From positions 7,440,001 through 7,504,000 of the forward strand of contig JAIQDT010000001.1 of NCBI GenBank assembly GCA_021521415.1: a DNA stretch of 64,000 nt. The letters are read 5' to 3'. Under the pieces are notes generated by a model. The model ran no database searches. It saw nothing but the letters and a program-made list of their open reading frames with translations, and was not told the DNA's origin. The position numbers and the translations under genes were made by a program. This DNA comes from Bidens hawaiensis. Its lineage: Eukaryota; Streptophyta; Magnoliopsida; Asterales; Asteraceae. Below, piece after piece: positions 1 through 11,029 of the stretch (positions within the stretch are counted from its first letter, which is position 1; the number at the start of each line of letters is the position of its first letter).

Positions 1-148
1 ACATCTTGGCGTCCTGATATTTGATATACTGGATGAATCTGTCCTTCCATGCCACGAAGTCCGTTCCCTTCATCAACCTCGGGGCCTTAGTGGCTGACCC
101 CGCCTCTACCTCCATCTTGACTAAATCTGAGATGTTAATCGCGGACAT
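1..148 (-). CDS. gag: Copia gag N-terminus (partial)
   Basis: ATG at 148-146 on the minus strand opens a frame that runs off the window after 49 codons. It contains APRLM followed by DFVAWKDRFIQYIKY, the start typical of SIRE-type Copia capsid proteins, in which a conserved tryptophan sits at the beginning of the helical gag domain. The 28-kb Copia gag in this window has the comparable PRLM and DFAKWEPRF at its start. The 5' flank (LTR, primer site, leader) supports this start. The remainder cannot be judged. Confidence 0.75.
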   Translation of the reverse strand, partial: MSAINISDLVKMEVEAGSATKAPRLMKGTDFVAWKDRFIQYIKYQDAKM

Positions 149-709
149 CCTTGCGAAAACCTGAAAAACCTGAAAAACAAAAAAAATATTAAAACAGCTC
201 AGATGGCGAAGTTAAGAATAACTTCGCTGGAAGTTAACTTCGCTGAACAAGAACTTCGCTGGATCTTAAATTCGCTTGGCTTGGCGAAGTTAAAAATAAC
301 TTCGCTTAAAATGGGCGAACTTAGGATGTAAGCGAAGTTGGGTGGTAAGCGAAGTTGGGTGGTAAGCGAAGTTACGGATAACTTCGCTGTGGCGAACTTA
401 TGAGGTAAGCGAAGTTGTGGTTAACTTCGCTAATCCTTATATCTTCGCCGAAACCCTAATCTCCAGTGACGGCAACTTCGCCTGAATTCAGCAACTTCGC
501 CCGATGAACGGTAACTTCGCCCGATGAACACGAAGAACAGTTCAGATCTGAAACTCGGATTTTAACGAGAATTTTGAAGGTTTAAAGGCTTAAACACACT
601 GGTAGGTAGCTTGAATGATTAAACACACCAAAAACTCGTCCCGGTAACACCCGAAATGAGACGAAATCTACACCCGCGTGAAATCCCGAACCTCACAATC
701 GAGCCGATG
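149..709 (-). other. Non-coding leader with TTCGC/GCGAA motif array
   Basis: No ORF. Between about 190 and 520 the sequence AACTTCGC or its complement GCGAAGTT recurs roughly twenty times in both orientations, often as facing pairs that could fold into short hairpins (for example around 205-240 and 365-440). This is the region between primer site and gag, where LTR elements usually keep packaging and translation signals; a role here is inference. Confidence 0.7.
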
Positions 710-721
710 GCTCTGATACCA
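710..721 (-). other. Primer-binding site (initiator Met tRNA)
   Basis: Minus strand reads TGGTATCAGAGC two bases after the LTR end, the standard plant Copia/gypsy site complementary to the 3' end of initiator Met tRNA. Confidence 0.9.
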
Positions 722-723
722 AT

Positions 724-1141
724 TGTAGGTTCCTTGACGTGGATCGTATACGGGAAATCTCTAACAACGCAGGTGCGGAATCCCTGCGTATATAGATACG
801 AGCGTAGATATTGTATAGATTGAATACACGAACAATGAACACGAGCTATAAGGTAAACACGTTATATTGAATAACCAAACCCGTGACAGTAGGTCACTGT
901 TACAGAGAACAAAACGAAACAAAACGTAACACCAAAACCCTAACCCGTTCTCTGCTGAAACGTTCTATTTAAACACGACAACTTCGCCACTGGCGAAGTT
1001 GTCAGTAACCTCGCTAGATCAGCAAGTTCGCCATAGCGAACTTGCTGATAACTTCGCTAGTTTACAAAACAAACCATAAACTATATTACAGACTCGATAA
1101 CAAATACTAGACTATGAACTACTGACAAACATGTACCAACA
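724..1141 (-). repeat. 5' LTR of the left-edge Copia
   Basis: 418 bp, TG...CA termini on the minus strand. It holds two perfect palindromes: 1020-1047 (12-bp arms, loop CATA) and 977-1003 (12-bp arms, loop ACT). A TATA-like TTTAAATAG follows at about 964-972. The order palindrome, palindrome, TATA is the same as in the nested element's LTRs. Confidence 0.85.
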
Positions 1142-1722
1142 GTGTGAACTAACAGGATCGTAGTCATTAGTTATATCAAACATCATAATTAAAGTTTTTA
1201 AAACAACCAAGACATACAAGTCTCAAGTAAAGTGCGGAAGCGTAAACTGTAAAGTAAATTGTTGCATCACACAGGATGACTTAAAGCATCAGTTATCATG
1301 ATAAAATTTAAAAGAAATTTAAATCAAAAGATATTAGTGAATGCATGTCCTAAAGTGCTCGCTCGCCTTGGCTACCTGAGATAAACATACTAAAAGTGTC
1401 AACACAAGGTTGGTGAGTTCACAGGTTTTAGTAAATTAAGCGTTGCGTTTTAGCATTACCAGATAGAGTTATGTCAACATATATCAATAAGTAGCTAACC
1501 TATCAAGCATGTATTACTAAGTGTTCGACACCGTAGCTGACTGTTTATACGTTTGCCTTGCCACCATGTCAACCACGACCATGGTAATGTGTTTGCCAAA
1601 ATTACACCCATTCGACCTACATTCGAGCTTAGAGTTGGGTGGGGTTTGTCAAACCCAATAGTACTACTCAACATTGACTCTCTATTATCCAATATTAACC
1701 GGTTCGATTGTTCAGAAGGACT
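1142..1722 (-). repeat. Gypsy LTR fragment
   Basis: No coding. Short stretches resemble, in reverse, landmarks of the Tekay-type LTR at 42844-45892: a TGTGAACTCACCAACC-like block at about 1409-1425 and a TTTGACAAACCC-like block at about 1645-1660, both present in the same relative order near 45280 and 45580. Probably a diverged minus-strand Tekay LTR piece into which the 1723 Copia inserted. Confidence 0.4.
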
Positions 1723-2267
1723 TGTTAGTGCACGGTTTTGCGTCTAGAGTCTTTGTATTTAAAGTTAACATTTTGTTAATGTTTATTGTAATAAATAGTT
1801 TTATTTATTAACCAGTTCGCTAAATTAAAGGCTAGTTCGCTAGGGGATGTTAGCGAACTAGCCAAGTAATGTATACCTTCCATGTTCGTTAGAAATGTTA
1901 ACGAATCAGGGGGTGCTTCGTTATGGTTATTTATGTAACGAAGGGGAAGCCGGTTCGCTAGGGGATGTTAGCGAACCAGATTACCCTCTATATATAGTGA
2001 ACTACTGTTCACTTTTAATGTAAGTTTTTGAGTTAATTAACGTATTTTGTGTATTCCAGATCTCTCTCAAAGCTTCACACCTAATATTATACAATCAATC
2101 ATACATACTTATAATAATTATAATAATAATAGATAATCACATATATATATACACTGAATTAAGGTAGTTAAGAGTTAGATCCGTATAACAGTATTAATAG
2201 TATAAACGTAGATCTGAAAATCAGATTGTGATAATTGTTATTGATACGAACTAGTCTGGGATCAAAC
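1723..2267 (+). repeat. 5' LTR of composite Copia
   Basis: 545 bp, begins TGTTAGTGCACG, ends ATCAAACA. Four palindromes in series lead to the TATA box: 1830-1863 (13-bp perfect arms), 1885-1905, 1916-1943 (8-bp arms) and 1952-1977 (9-bp arms). TATATATAG lies at 1988-1996. The same four-palindrome layout is found in the 3' LTR although the primary sequence has drifted. Confidence 0.85.
1830..1996 (+). promoter_or_regulatory. LTR promoter: four palindromes plus TATA box
   Basis: Palindrome cores are TTCGCTA or TTCGTTA facing TAGCGAA or TAACGAA. The first has arms 1830-1842 and 1851-1863. TATATATAG follows 11 bases after the last palindrome. Position and order suggest upstream promoter elements, or hairpins in read-through RNA. 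Conserved LTR palindromes upstream of TATA are reported for Sireviruses in general, though with a different motif sequence. Confidence 0.6.
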
Positions 2268-2269
2268 AA

Positions 2270-2281
2270 GTGGTATCAGAG
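2270..2281 (+). other. Primer-binding site (initiator Met tRNA)
   Basis: TGGTATCAGAGC two bases after the 5' LTR. Confidence 0.9.
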
Positions 2282-3324
2282 CTTTCGGTGCTCATTACAC
2301 TTAATTTGGTGGTTATTGATTTTTTTTTGCTTATTTTATGTTTTAACTGGTTTTGAATCAAATTAGGATTGAATTAGTTGAAATATGGACGGATTGGATG
2401 GAATTTGGATTGGTTAATGTATTGGAAATGTTCGGATTAGAGGAATTGTGGTTTGGATTGGATTTGTGGTGATTAAGTGTGATTTCAGTTTAAGTCCGAA
2501 ACAGGGGTTTTGTTTTGATCAAAATTGGTTAGGTATTTAGCGTTAATCGGTTACGAGATGATGTGTATTGGATTCGGAATTTGATTACGAGAAGATTGAT
2601 AGGTTACTTGTGCAATTTGGTTGAGAAACAAAGTAGTATTACAAATTTAGTAAATCTGGGTTTAATCTTCAAACTTTCTAAATCTGGGTTTCTGGGTTTA
2701 ATCTTCAAACTTTCTGGAAAACTTGTTTAAAGATTTGAAGATTTGAAGATGAACATGATTTGTTATCTTCTTCATGGTGATTCGCTATGTTTCATGGTGA
2801 TTCGTTATTAACTGTGTTACTTCATTACCCAGTTCGTTAACCAATTCGAGTGATTTATTGATTCGTGTAATCTAGTTTGCTATCTAGATTAACCGATTCG
2901 TGTGACACGTGTTCTTCTTGGAATTTGTGTCCTAACAAACTTTGCCACGCGGCATAAGGTGTCAGAGTTTGTTACAAACGGTTGTAACAACCTGATTCGC
3001 TAATCCACTGTAGCTGATTCGCTAAGCATTCCTTAGTGAATCGCTAAGTTTATTTTGGCGATTCGTTACTGATTACTGTCTAATTCGCTATACAAATCCT
3101 TTGTGATTCGTTAAGTTGACTCGTTAAGTTGACTTTTGATTCGCTAAAACACTCACCTCATTTGTTAAGGTACTTTGTTGCTGATCAGTCTTAACTTCGT
3201 TAAGAGTTGATTCGTTAAACACTATTAACAGTTCGCTATAACTGTTCTCAGTTCGCTATAATAGTTCACAATTCGCTACACAGTTCGTTAAACCTAGTTC
3301 GTTAAACTTGTTTAATTTTCAAAT
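2282..3324 (+). other. Gag leader with TTCGYTA array
   Basis: No ORF. The first 480 bases are plain T/G-rich leader, with a short imperfect duplication near 2640-2745 (the phrase CTGGGTTTAATCTTCAAAC occurs twice). From about 2778 to 3306 the heptamer TTCGCTA or TTCGTTA occurs at least sixteen times, nearly all on the plus strand, at irregular spacing of 15-60 bases. It stops just before the gag ATG. Confidence 0.7.
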
Positions 3325-3397
3325 ATGGCTGGTATGTATGCATTGGCGTCTCAAAACATGTTGATGCAACAAATGTTACAACTTGATACTGAGATAG

Positions 3398-6360
3398 TGT
3401 AACACCCCGTAACCGCAGCGGAAACGTAAACGGAATGCAACAGACACCTCTGATATCAACCACATTGTTTATAAAGAAAACTGAATGCATTAATATACTT
3501 CAAATTACATTATCTTGTATTCCATTACCGTCTAGGTGATACACACATCATATAATACGATACATAATTCTATTTATTATAATGTATCCTAACATCCCGC
3601 ACGCAAATCTTACACACATCAAGCACTTAGCACATAAGCAATCACTTCATCTTAGTTGTACCTGAAAAGCATGTGAGAAAACGGGTCAACTACGAATAGT
3701 TGGCGAGTTTCACAATTTTAGTAAACCTTGATAAATCAATATCAGAATATAATATTATCTGGGGACACTGTTAACCCAGTACTGTATCCATTCCGGGGGC
3801 AACGTTAACCCAGAAACACTTCTAGGGACATCTGGGGACACGGTTAACCCAGTACTGTACTCATTCCGGGGGCAAAGTTAACCTAGAAACACTGCTAGGG
3901 ACATCTGGGGCCACTGTTAACCCAGTACTGTACCCATTCCATACGATCCCCGTACAATCAAATATTTATAATTACACGCAAATCCATGCGTTCAGTATGT
4001 ACTTAAACATTTCAATAGTAACATGCTTCCGCCCCGGGAAAAATATTTAAAAACAATTCAGAAAAAGGGGCTCGTGAAACTCACCTTAGCACATGCAAGC
4101 AGGCAACAACAATCATTATCAGTTAACACGTCCAATCTGTAATATGATCCCTACGATCGTTACTATACACTCATTATTAATATATCTTTAACCATATCAA
4201 CCGGTACATCTGGGGACACTGTTAACCCAGTACTGTACCCGTTCCGGGGGCAATGTTAACCCAGAACACTTCTCCGGACTCAGATTGTGATATCGTTTAG
4301 AGTTCAGTGGTCAAAATTATTATTAATTGTTTTTCCCGTTTTGCGTGCCTAGCACGGTTATCCGTTTTTACGTTTCAAAAATGAGTTTGGTCACACACGA
4401 CTCGAAAATAGTTGTTGACTGATAATTTAGCTAAAGTTGTGAAGTTAGAGCTCGGTTTAGACGTCCCGAATGGCCGCGGGACCCGTTTCCGTATTTAGTG
4501 CACCGGAAACTGTTTTATCGGATAAAAATTATCTAAATCATCCGAATTATTTTCGGATGATTTATTTTTACTTGTTTAACTCAATTATATGAAAATAGTT
4601 CATTTTTAGGGTTTTTATACGCCAGTCAGCTCGCTTAAGCGATCTTTACCGGTTTACGCGTTTTAAACTTTAAAAGCTTGTTTTTGCACAAATAATTAAC
4701 CGTTTAATCCCGGATTTTGAAATTTTGCACAAATCACTTTTTAACAGTGGGGAATTTAATAAAAATATTTCCAGAATTAATTTTTATATTTAAATTTTAT
4801 TTATCTATTTTTAAACACCATTTAAACACTAAATATGTCGTAAATACCAAACGACCTTAGAAAAATCCCAAATTTTTCCTGGATATCCCCTGCCATCCAC
4901 ATAGTCCCCTGTAATGTTTCCAGAACCAAGATCTTCTTTTACATGCCATTTTCACTAAAACCGAGCTAGAAAACCCTAGAACTCGTTTAACCGAAAAGCC
5001 TACATAGAATTCTCCAACTGACCTCAAATTTTGTGTGTGACTTATACATGATATAAAACGCTTATCTCCAATTTTCCAGAATTTTTCATGATATTTAACA
5101 ATTTTTCACCATTTTTGGCCAAAACCGAGCATTAAATTTACCAAATATTATCCTTTATCCAAAAATTCACAGAACTCATATTTTTATGTGTAGATCATCC
5201 CTGTAAAATTTCATGACCAAACTCTAAACGATCAACAATCTGTCCAAAAACTCCAAAACCGAACATAACCGAATATACCTTTCGTTTTCCGCCACTACAA
5301 GCTACAAACTCGTCTTTCCGCCTTATCTACCACTAAACACAGAGCCTACAACCAACTTACCACAATACCAAGCAAGTTACACTCACGATCAAGCCTCTTA
5401 CACTATAGTTTCGGTTATGATTCAAAAACAAAGATTTAAACCGTAAAAATTCGTTCTTGGTTCGTTTAACCCCTTTCTTGGACCAAGATCCCCTGTATAA
5501 CCCGTATACATCACTTGATCATGCAAGAATCGGTTTTCATCTTTGAAACCTCATTTTCTTGCAATTAAACTCAAGAAACGAAGATGGAAACGTGATTAAC
5601 TCGATTCTTTACCTTGTTTTCTTGCTACAAAAGCTCGGTTTTGGATCATGATCTTGTGGAGAGAAAAGGAAGAACATGGAATTGCTTGTAAAAAAAATAA
5701 AATGAAATGGGGTGGATGGGGATTCCGACCGGAAGTAGTGAGGGGGTGGGGTGGGACCCACCTCTTCATTCTTAGCCACATGTTTGGATATCCGCAATCC
5801 GGATAATGTTTTGAATAATCTGGTTCAGTTCGGTTTTCGGTTAAATGTTAAATTTGGCTTAAAACGAGGCTAAAACGGTCGTTTTTCGGCTTAAAAATGA
5901 AATTTATATTAAACCAATTTATAAAACTTTAAAAACTTAAACCATGACATTTATTATCTTAGAACATCATATTATTAGTAATCGCGCATCTTTTTCGGCT
6001 TGATCGATCGTCTCTTGCTCGGTTTGGTATTAAAGGTTTCGTTTAACGTACCGACGTACTATTAAATCGAAATTCTTTTTCTGTGCCGTACTTTACTTAT
6101 CCTGAAGCATTAATGCTTCGTGAAATCACTAAATATCATATATCTCGTCTATAATTGAACCCTCGATTCGTTCGGGTTTCAATAACTATCGATCGATTAA
6201 TCGTATATTCAATGCGATGAATTATATATTCACGTACAATCAATACAGTGAACCATGTATTCTCGTATAATTACTATGGTAATTCATGTACCCAACATCA
6301 AATATGACGTAACTATTGTCTACCGGTTAGGGTATACCGGGTTTCGTCGGAATCGTTACA
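3398..6360 (-). mobile_element. Solo LTR of a Tekay-type gypsy
   Basis: A 2963-bp block starts TGTAACACCCC and ends CGTTACA, with the 5-bp duplication GATAG at 3393-3397 and 6361-6365. Removing it restores the Copia gag frame, so it is a true insertion. It has no gag, pol or primer site, hence a solo LTR left by recombination between two LTRs. Minus orientation is inferred from a GTGAGTTTCACGAGCCCC block (reverse of 4068-4086) that matches GTGAGTTTCACGACCCCC near 45103 in the plus-strand Tekay LTR. Internal near-tandem units of about 73 bp lie at 3758-3945, with a fourth at 4208-4275. Confidence 0.85.
3758..4275. repeat. Tandem repeats inside the solo LTR
   Basis: Units starting TCTGGGGACACTGTTAACC lie at about 3758, 3832, 3904 and 4208; the first three are adjacent (unit about 73 bp). 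Each also contains a second GTTAACCCAGAA half. The palindromic core GTTAAC recurs eight or so times. Confidence 0.8.
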
Positions 6361-9080
6361 GATAGGTTCACATTCCAAATGTCCGAGATTGATGAAATTC
6401 AGTGATTTTGCAAAGTGGGAACCTCGGTTTCGTGCTCACCAAAGGCTATCTCACAATACTCTGTTGAAGAAAAGAAGGCATTAGAGATAGAAATAAAAGC
6501 TTATTCTACTCTAACCATGGCCTTGCCTGAGACTATCTTTCACCAAGTGGGTAGCATAAAAAGATGTGCTGCTTTATTTCAACATCTTCGCATGAGAAGT
6601 ATGGGTAACACAGCAGAGAGTAAAAAAGTAATGCTTAAGTTTCAGTTTTGAAACTTTAATCTACTGAAAGGTGAGACGGTTGAAGAAATTACAACAAGAT
6701 TCAATCACTTGATTGCTAAGATGGGCAAGATGCAAATTGAAGTTCTTGAAAGTGATAAAATTGATACTATCAAGAGTATACTTCCAAGTTCTTATTCCAC
6801 ATTCTTAATGTATCTGAAGAAAAACAATTATTTCGCAAATGAAGATCTGACTGCTATTGAATTTATGCAAAAGATTGAAGCCAGAGAATATGATCTGAAA
6901 TGTCAGAAATCTTCAAAGGAAAGTCATGATCCTTTGTTCTATGGTAGAAGTATGCCTCTTAGGTCAACCATATCTCCACTAACCGCTTTTCTTACTCAAG
7001 CTGTTGCAAGTGAAAATGCAAATGCTGGTTCATCTGGGGCATCGGGAATTCATATTCTACTAAACAATTCTCATTTCAACCAAACGTAAACATAAAGGAG
7101 GCTGAACAGAATTTTGCATTCTTGTCTGCTTTTATGTCTTCCTATGAGAATTTGGTGAGTAGTAAGATTGTCACAAGTGATTTAACCAATGAAGATTATG
7201 ATCAAATTGATCCCGATGATTTAGAACTCATGGATCTAAAGTAGAACATGGCGATGATTGTTAGAAAAGTGAAGAAGTTTATACAAAGAACAGGCAAAGA
7301 TCTTCCTTCATTGAGCAAGAAGATTGGGTTTGATAAACTAAAGGTTAAATGCTACAATTGTCAAGAATTTGGGCATTTCGCAAAGGAATGTGATAAACCT
7401 AAGAAAGAATACACTGGTTCGAGAAATCAAGATCAAAATGATGCTGGAAAGTCTTCAAGTTTAAAACCATCATCTTCTGGAAATCAGGCAATGCTGTCTA
7501 ATCTAGATGGTAATGATTGGTCTCAAAAATTGTTTTGCAACAACAATCAAGCAAACCTATCAATGTTTGGAATTGGTGAAAATTCTCAAGATGCTAGTGG
7601 AAGTGATTTGTCATCTGATAATGATTCTGGATCCGAGTCGGATGATTCAAGCGAAAACCTTCCAATTAATTTTGCTTGTATGGCGAAGATCAGCGAATCT
7701 TCCACGTCTGCTTGCACAGCCAACCAAAATGAGGTTAGTAAATCTACTTTTTCTAAGATATCATGTGTTGATTGTGATTATAACAAGTCTAAAATTGATT
7801 CATTAAAACTTCAAAATGACAACTTACTGAAAGAGATTGTATCATTGAAAGATACTTATAGACAATCTTTGAATTCTCAAATTAACTCAAGAGAAAAGAT
7901 TGAGGCTTTGACTATAAGTAATCATGATTTGAAAGCCGAGTTATCTGTGAAAATGACAATTAATGACCAAAAGATTCAGGAAATCTTGAAACATCGTTCT
8001 AAGATAACTGAGCTTGAGAACGAGGTTCTTGAGTTGAAGAATAAGTTGGGTAAATTTCGAAATTCTTCATTTTGGTTGAATGAAATTATTGAAGTTTCTG
8101 GAAAACAAAAGGACTCTAAAAAGGGTAAAGGTTTTGTAGAAATTCCTCCACCATTTCACAACGACTATAAAATGAATCCTTTTGCTAAAAAGGAAGAAGA
8201 GGTAATTTTGAAAGAACCTGTGATTTCAGAAAATGTTAAATCTGTTAAATCTAAAAATGTTAAAACCCAAGTTGCTCCTCAAAAATATCATGTTCAAAGC
8301 AAAAGGTGTTTGTTGAACACGATGACGAGGTCATTATCGAGGATGTGTTTGAACCCGAGATTATACACAAGAATAAGAACATTCCTAGTTCTAATCATAT
8401 TCTGTGCGAGCCTCACGAATTTGAGGAAGCAGTGTATGGTTCACACAAACCTCAAGAGAAAAAGGAAAATTCAATGAAAGTGAACTCTATGAAGGCAAAG
8501 AAGTCGGAAAAACCGAAAATTTCTGATGAGGATTTAATTCGTTTCATTAATCCTTCTAGTTCTAAGCCATCTGCTGCTAGAGTTTTTAAGTTAAAGGGAA
8601 TGGACACAATGTTCACTGAAAAAGACATTCCAATTAGTATCATTAAACCTGAACTAATTGAAAGTGTGTTTTACAATGAAACTTCCAAAGTTCGTGAACT
8701 TGAACGTCAATATGCTCTAGCGAAAACATCAGTTTCATCAGATCCAATAACAAGAGCAAAACAAGTTTTAAAACAAGCTAAGCAAGTTAAATTTGTTAAG
8801 TCAACAGGAACTAACACCTTGAAAAGTTTTTCAAACTGTTCTAATTTAGATTTTTACTTAAAGAAGAAATCTGAATTATCTGATGAGTTTGCTAAGAGCA
8901 TGACTAAAAATGTGAGTCATCAACAAACTTCTGAGTCATTCATTCCAAATACCTCGCATCATCATCGTGTAGACATGCGAACTTGTTTCTTGTGCGGTCA
9001 ACTTGGTCATGTTGTGAGGGATTGTAGTCAGAAGTATCAGCAGAATCTTCATCCTTTTATCAAGGACCATTCCAGAACTC

Positions 9081-9507
9081 TCTTCAAGGCACGACAAATG
9101 AGTGCAACATGAGCCACTATTTATAGGCAATCTGGAGTGAGAAGCACGGCCTCGTGCTTACGTAAGCACGCCCCCGTGCATTTTTGTTACATGTGCCAAA
9201 TTCATTTGTCTTTTCTTACCACGGCCCTGTGGTCAAGGAGCACGACCCCGTGCTTTTGGTCCCAGTTTTTGTCTTTTCTTGTAGATTTTTGTCTTTTCTG
9301 GTGTTCAGAAGGGGCGTGTTTCTTGTTTTTCTTGTGTTTTCTTCCGTTTTTCTTCGTCTTTTCGCTTGTTTCTTCATCTGGGGCTTGGTTTCACCTGAAA
9401 TTACATTTTATTATGATAACTAGCCTTTTGTGCTATGTTATTTGATAGAAATTGCAGATTTTAGAGATTATTTGATGCTTCAAAGATGTATAATTATATG
9501 TACATCA
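9081..9507 (-). repeat. Truncated 3' LTR of the Athila element
   Basis: Matches 20457-20875 as a direct repeat. It has only the first 427 of about 1600 bp (the U3 side). It contains two pairs of the GCACGGCCCCGTGC-type palindromes, at 9144-9180 and 9221-9257. An F-rich ORF here (9137-9445) is a by-product of T-rich DNA and is not annotated. Confidence 0.85.
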
Positions 9508-9553
9508 AACATCCCCACACTTGCACATTGCTTGTCCTCAAGCAATGTATTTA
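9508..9553 (-). other. Polypurine tract next to Athila 3' LTR
   Basis: On the minus strand CAAGTGTGGGGATGTT directly precedes the LTR start TGATGTAC, preceded by TTGAGGACAAGCAATG. This is the classic Athila-group pre-LTR signature and primes plus-strand DNA synthesis. Confidence 0.8.
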
Positions 9554-10024
9554 TAAATATTCTCTAAAAACAGCAAACTCGGATTATAGCTATCCCTTAA
9601 ACGAGTTCCAAGAAAATGGAAACAAAATAACCAACCTTAATTCGTATCAGTGATAAATAAAAAAGAAATTTTGTTTTTATGAGCTTTAGTTTATGCAAAA
9701 CGTCACGTTCTCACAATGTTCACTCACACTCGGGTTTATATCTGATCATACCTATGATATATGTATGTGAACATTCTTATACAGGATGCAACTTGTGATA
9801 AATAAGCTTGTAACAAGTTCAAATCCCCACCTTTGTGAAGGGTTGCATAGATCATAAGGTAATATGGGTTGGTTTTGTGTGAGTCGGGATTTGGTATTTT
9901 GTGGCGGTTTTAAGGATCTAGGTTAATGATGGTGAGGATGGTAAATACAACTTTTGCTGATTGTCGGGAATCTTGAGATGTCGTTGATGGTTAGCTTTTT
10001 CTCCCGATGATGAAGTAACAGAGA

Positions 10025-10109
<85 letters not shown>
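10025..10109. repeat. (ATT)n microsatellite
   Basis: About 28 uninterrupted copies of ATT. Confidence 0.95.
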
Positions 10110-10110
<1 letters not shown>

Positions 10111-10112
10111 TT

Positions 10113-10532
10113 TTAGAGTTTAAGTGACTCTTTTAAGGTCAGATCGTCAAGACCAGTTTTATCGAGGATGTGGATCAGTTCTTCCTCAATCCTGTTCTGA
10201 ACATAACTTCCAACTCTAGTGGATCGTTCGGCTTTGAGACTAATAGCCCCCACCCTCATTAGTTCAGTATATTCATGTTGAGACTGAGTTTGACTTTTTC
10301 TACATCTTTCTTCGTGGGACAAGTTTCCGCAACCAAAGCATCGTTCGTATCTTTTTGCTCTTCTTTTCATTGCGTTTTTGGAAATTCCACAAAATGGTGG
10401 CATTTGTTCGTCTTGTCGCCACTTTTTCCTCGCCCCATTGCTAAAGAGAAAGATTCTCTCCCTATGTTCTGGAGGCAACCTAGGTTTTGTGAAATGTATG
10501 CAGCAAAGGAAATTGAAATCGAAAGAATGCAT
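10113..10532 (-). CDS. Hypothetical 139-codon ORF in the Athila tail
   Basis: Minus-strand ORF ending next to the (ATT)n tract. It is basic in the middle and has CFGCGNLSHEERC at residues about 85-97, a C-x2-C-x4-H-x3-C pattern one residue short of a retroviral zinc knuckle. I do not recognise it. It could be a decayed gag or envelope-region remnant, or chance; overlapping plus-strand ORFs of 94 codons weaken the case. Confidence 0.25.
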   Translation of the reverse strand: MHSFDFNFLCCIHFTKPRLPPEHRERIFLFSNGARKKWRQDEQMPPFCGISKNAMKRRAKRYERCFGCGNLSHEERCRKSQTQSQHEYTELMRVGAISLKAERSTRVGSYVQNRIEEELIHILDKTGLDDLTLKESLKL

Positions 10533-11029
10533 TTCCAGTTCTTTAGGGTCTTCCGGTAAAAGACCAGTGTTGTATTTTACAGGTGAGATGGAAAAAGTGG
10601 TAGGGTTTTGGTTAAGATTTTTTTGGTTTTGTAATTTGGTGAATGGTTTTAGGGAAAGGTGATATCATTACCTTCTTCTTTATACAACGCTTCATGTGGT
10701 CTTGAAATAAATATTTGCGACAAGTTCTAAATCACCCGAAACATATGACTCACTCAAATCATCCGCAAAAATATATATGGGATGAGGTTTTATCTCACAG
10801 GAGCAGAGGAATTGGATATAAACGCCATATTTTGCATAAATTTCTTCTCAATATTACAAAACTTCTTTTTACTTGTTACAATTTTGTTTGGTTATAATAG
10901 AGGAATAATTGGTTATCTGCGAAAAAATATTTTGAATTTCTCTTTAGTTTTTATTAAAATAATCTTTGTTTGCTGCAAAAATATTTGTTGATTAGAAAAT
11001 TTTTATAATTATTTGAGCAAACAATTGGC

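Larger units (their letters stand above)
1..1141 (-). mobile_element. SIRE-like Copia retrotransposon, 5' part, cut by window edge
   Basis: Read on the minus strand this is 5' LTR (1141 to 724), a primer-binding site for initiator Met tRNA, a leader rich in TTCGC/GCGAA motifs, and the first 49 codons of gag. The rest lies beyond base 1. The LTR begins TGTTGGTACATG and ends CCTACA, the same termini as the small nested element at 51628-54657, so the two belong to one family at roughly 75-80 percent LTR identity by eye. No target-site duplication can be tested because the other end is missing. Confidence 0.85.
3325..9080 (+). pseudogene. gag: SIRE-like Copia gag, broken, interrupted by solo LTR
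   Basis: Starts at ATG 3325. After 24 codons it is split by the 3398-6360 insertion and resumes at 6366. The spliced start shows PRLM then DFAKWEPRF, the SIRE-type gag opening. Capsid-like sequence continues at 6415-7089 (including GETVEEITTRFNHLIAKM). A first CCHC knuckle (CYNCQEFGHFAKEC) is near 7350-7392, a long coiled coil spans about 7790-8070, and a second knuckle (CFLCGQLGHVVRDC) is near 8982-9023. The long gag with two separated knuckles fits the SIRE/Maximus lineage. At least four frame changes or stops (near 6410, 6649, 7087-7248 and 8300-8480) make it a pseudogene. It ends at the Athila junction; the protease that should follow is missing. Confidence 0.8.

Noticed and set aside
1495..1747. 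Overlapping 64-65-codon ORFs on both strands
   Set aside because: Lie across gypsy LTR debris and the start of the Copia LTR; no protein similarity seen.
2778..3306. CRISPR-like array
   Set aside because: Heptamer copies at irregular spacing without constant-length repeats or spacers, in a plant retroelement leader.
5596..5797. Small minus-strand ORFs
   Set aside because: Inside the solo LTR, in two overlapping frames, no signature.
9137..9445. Plus-strand F-rich ORFs (also 20562-20813)
   Set aside because: T-rich Athila LTR sequence, present in both LTR copies, no coding signature.
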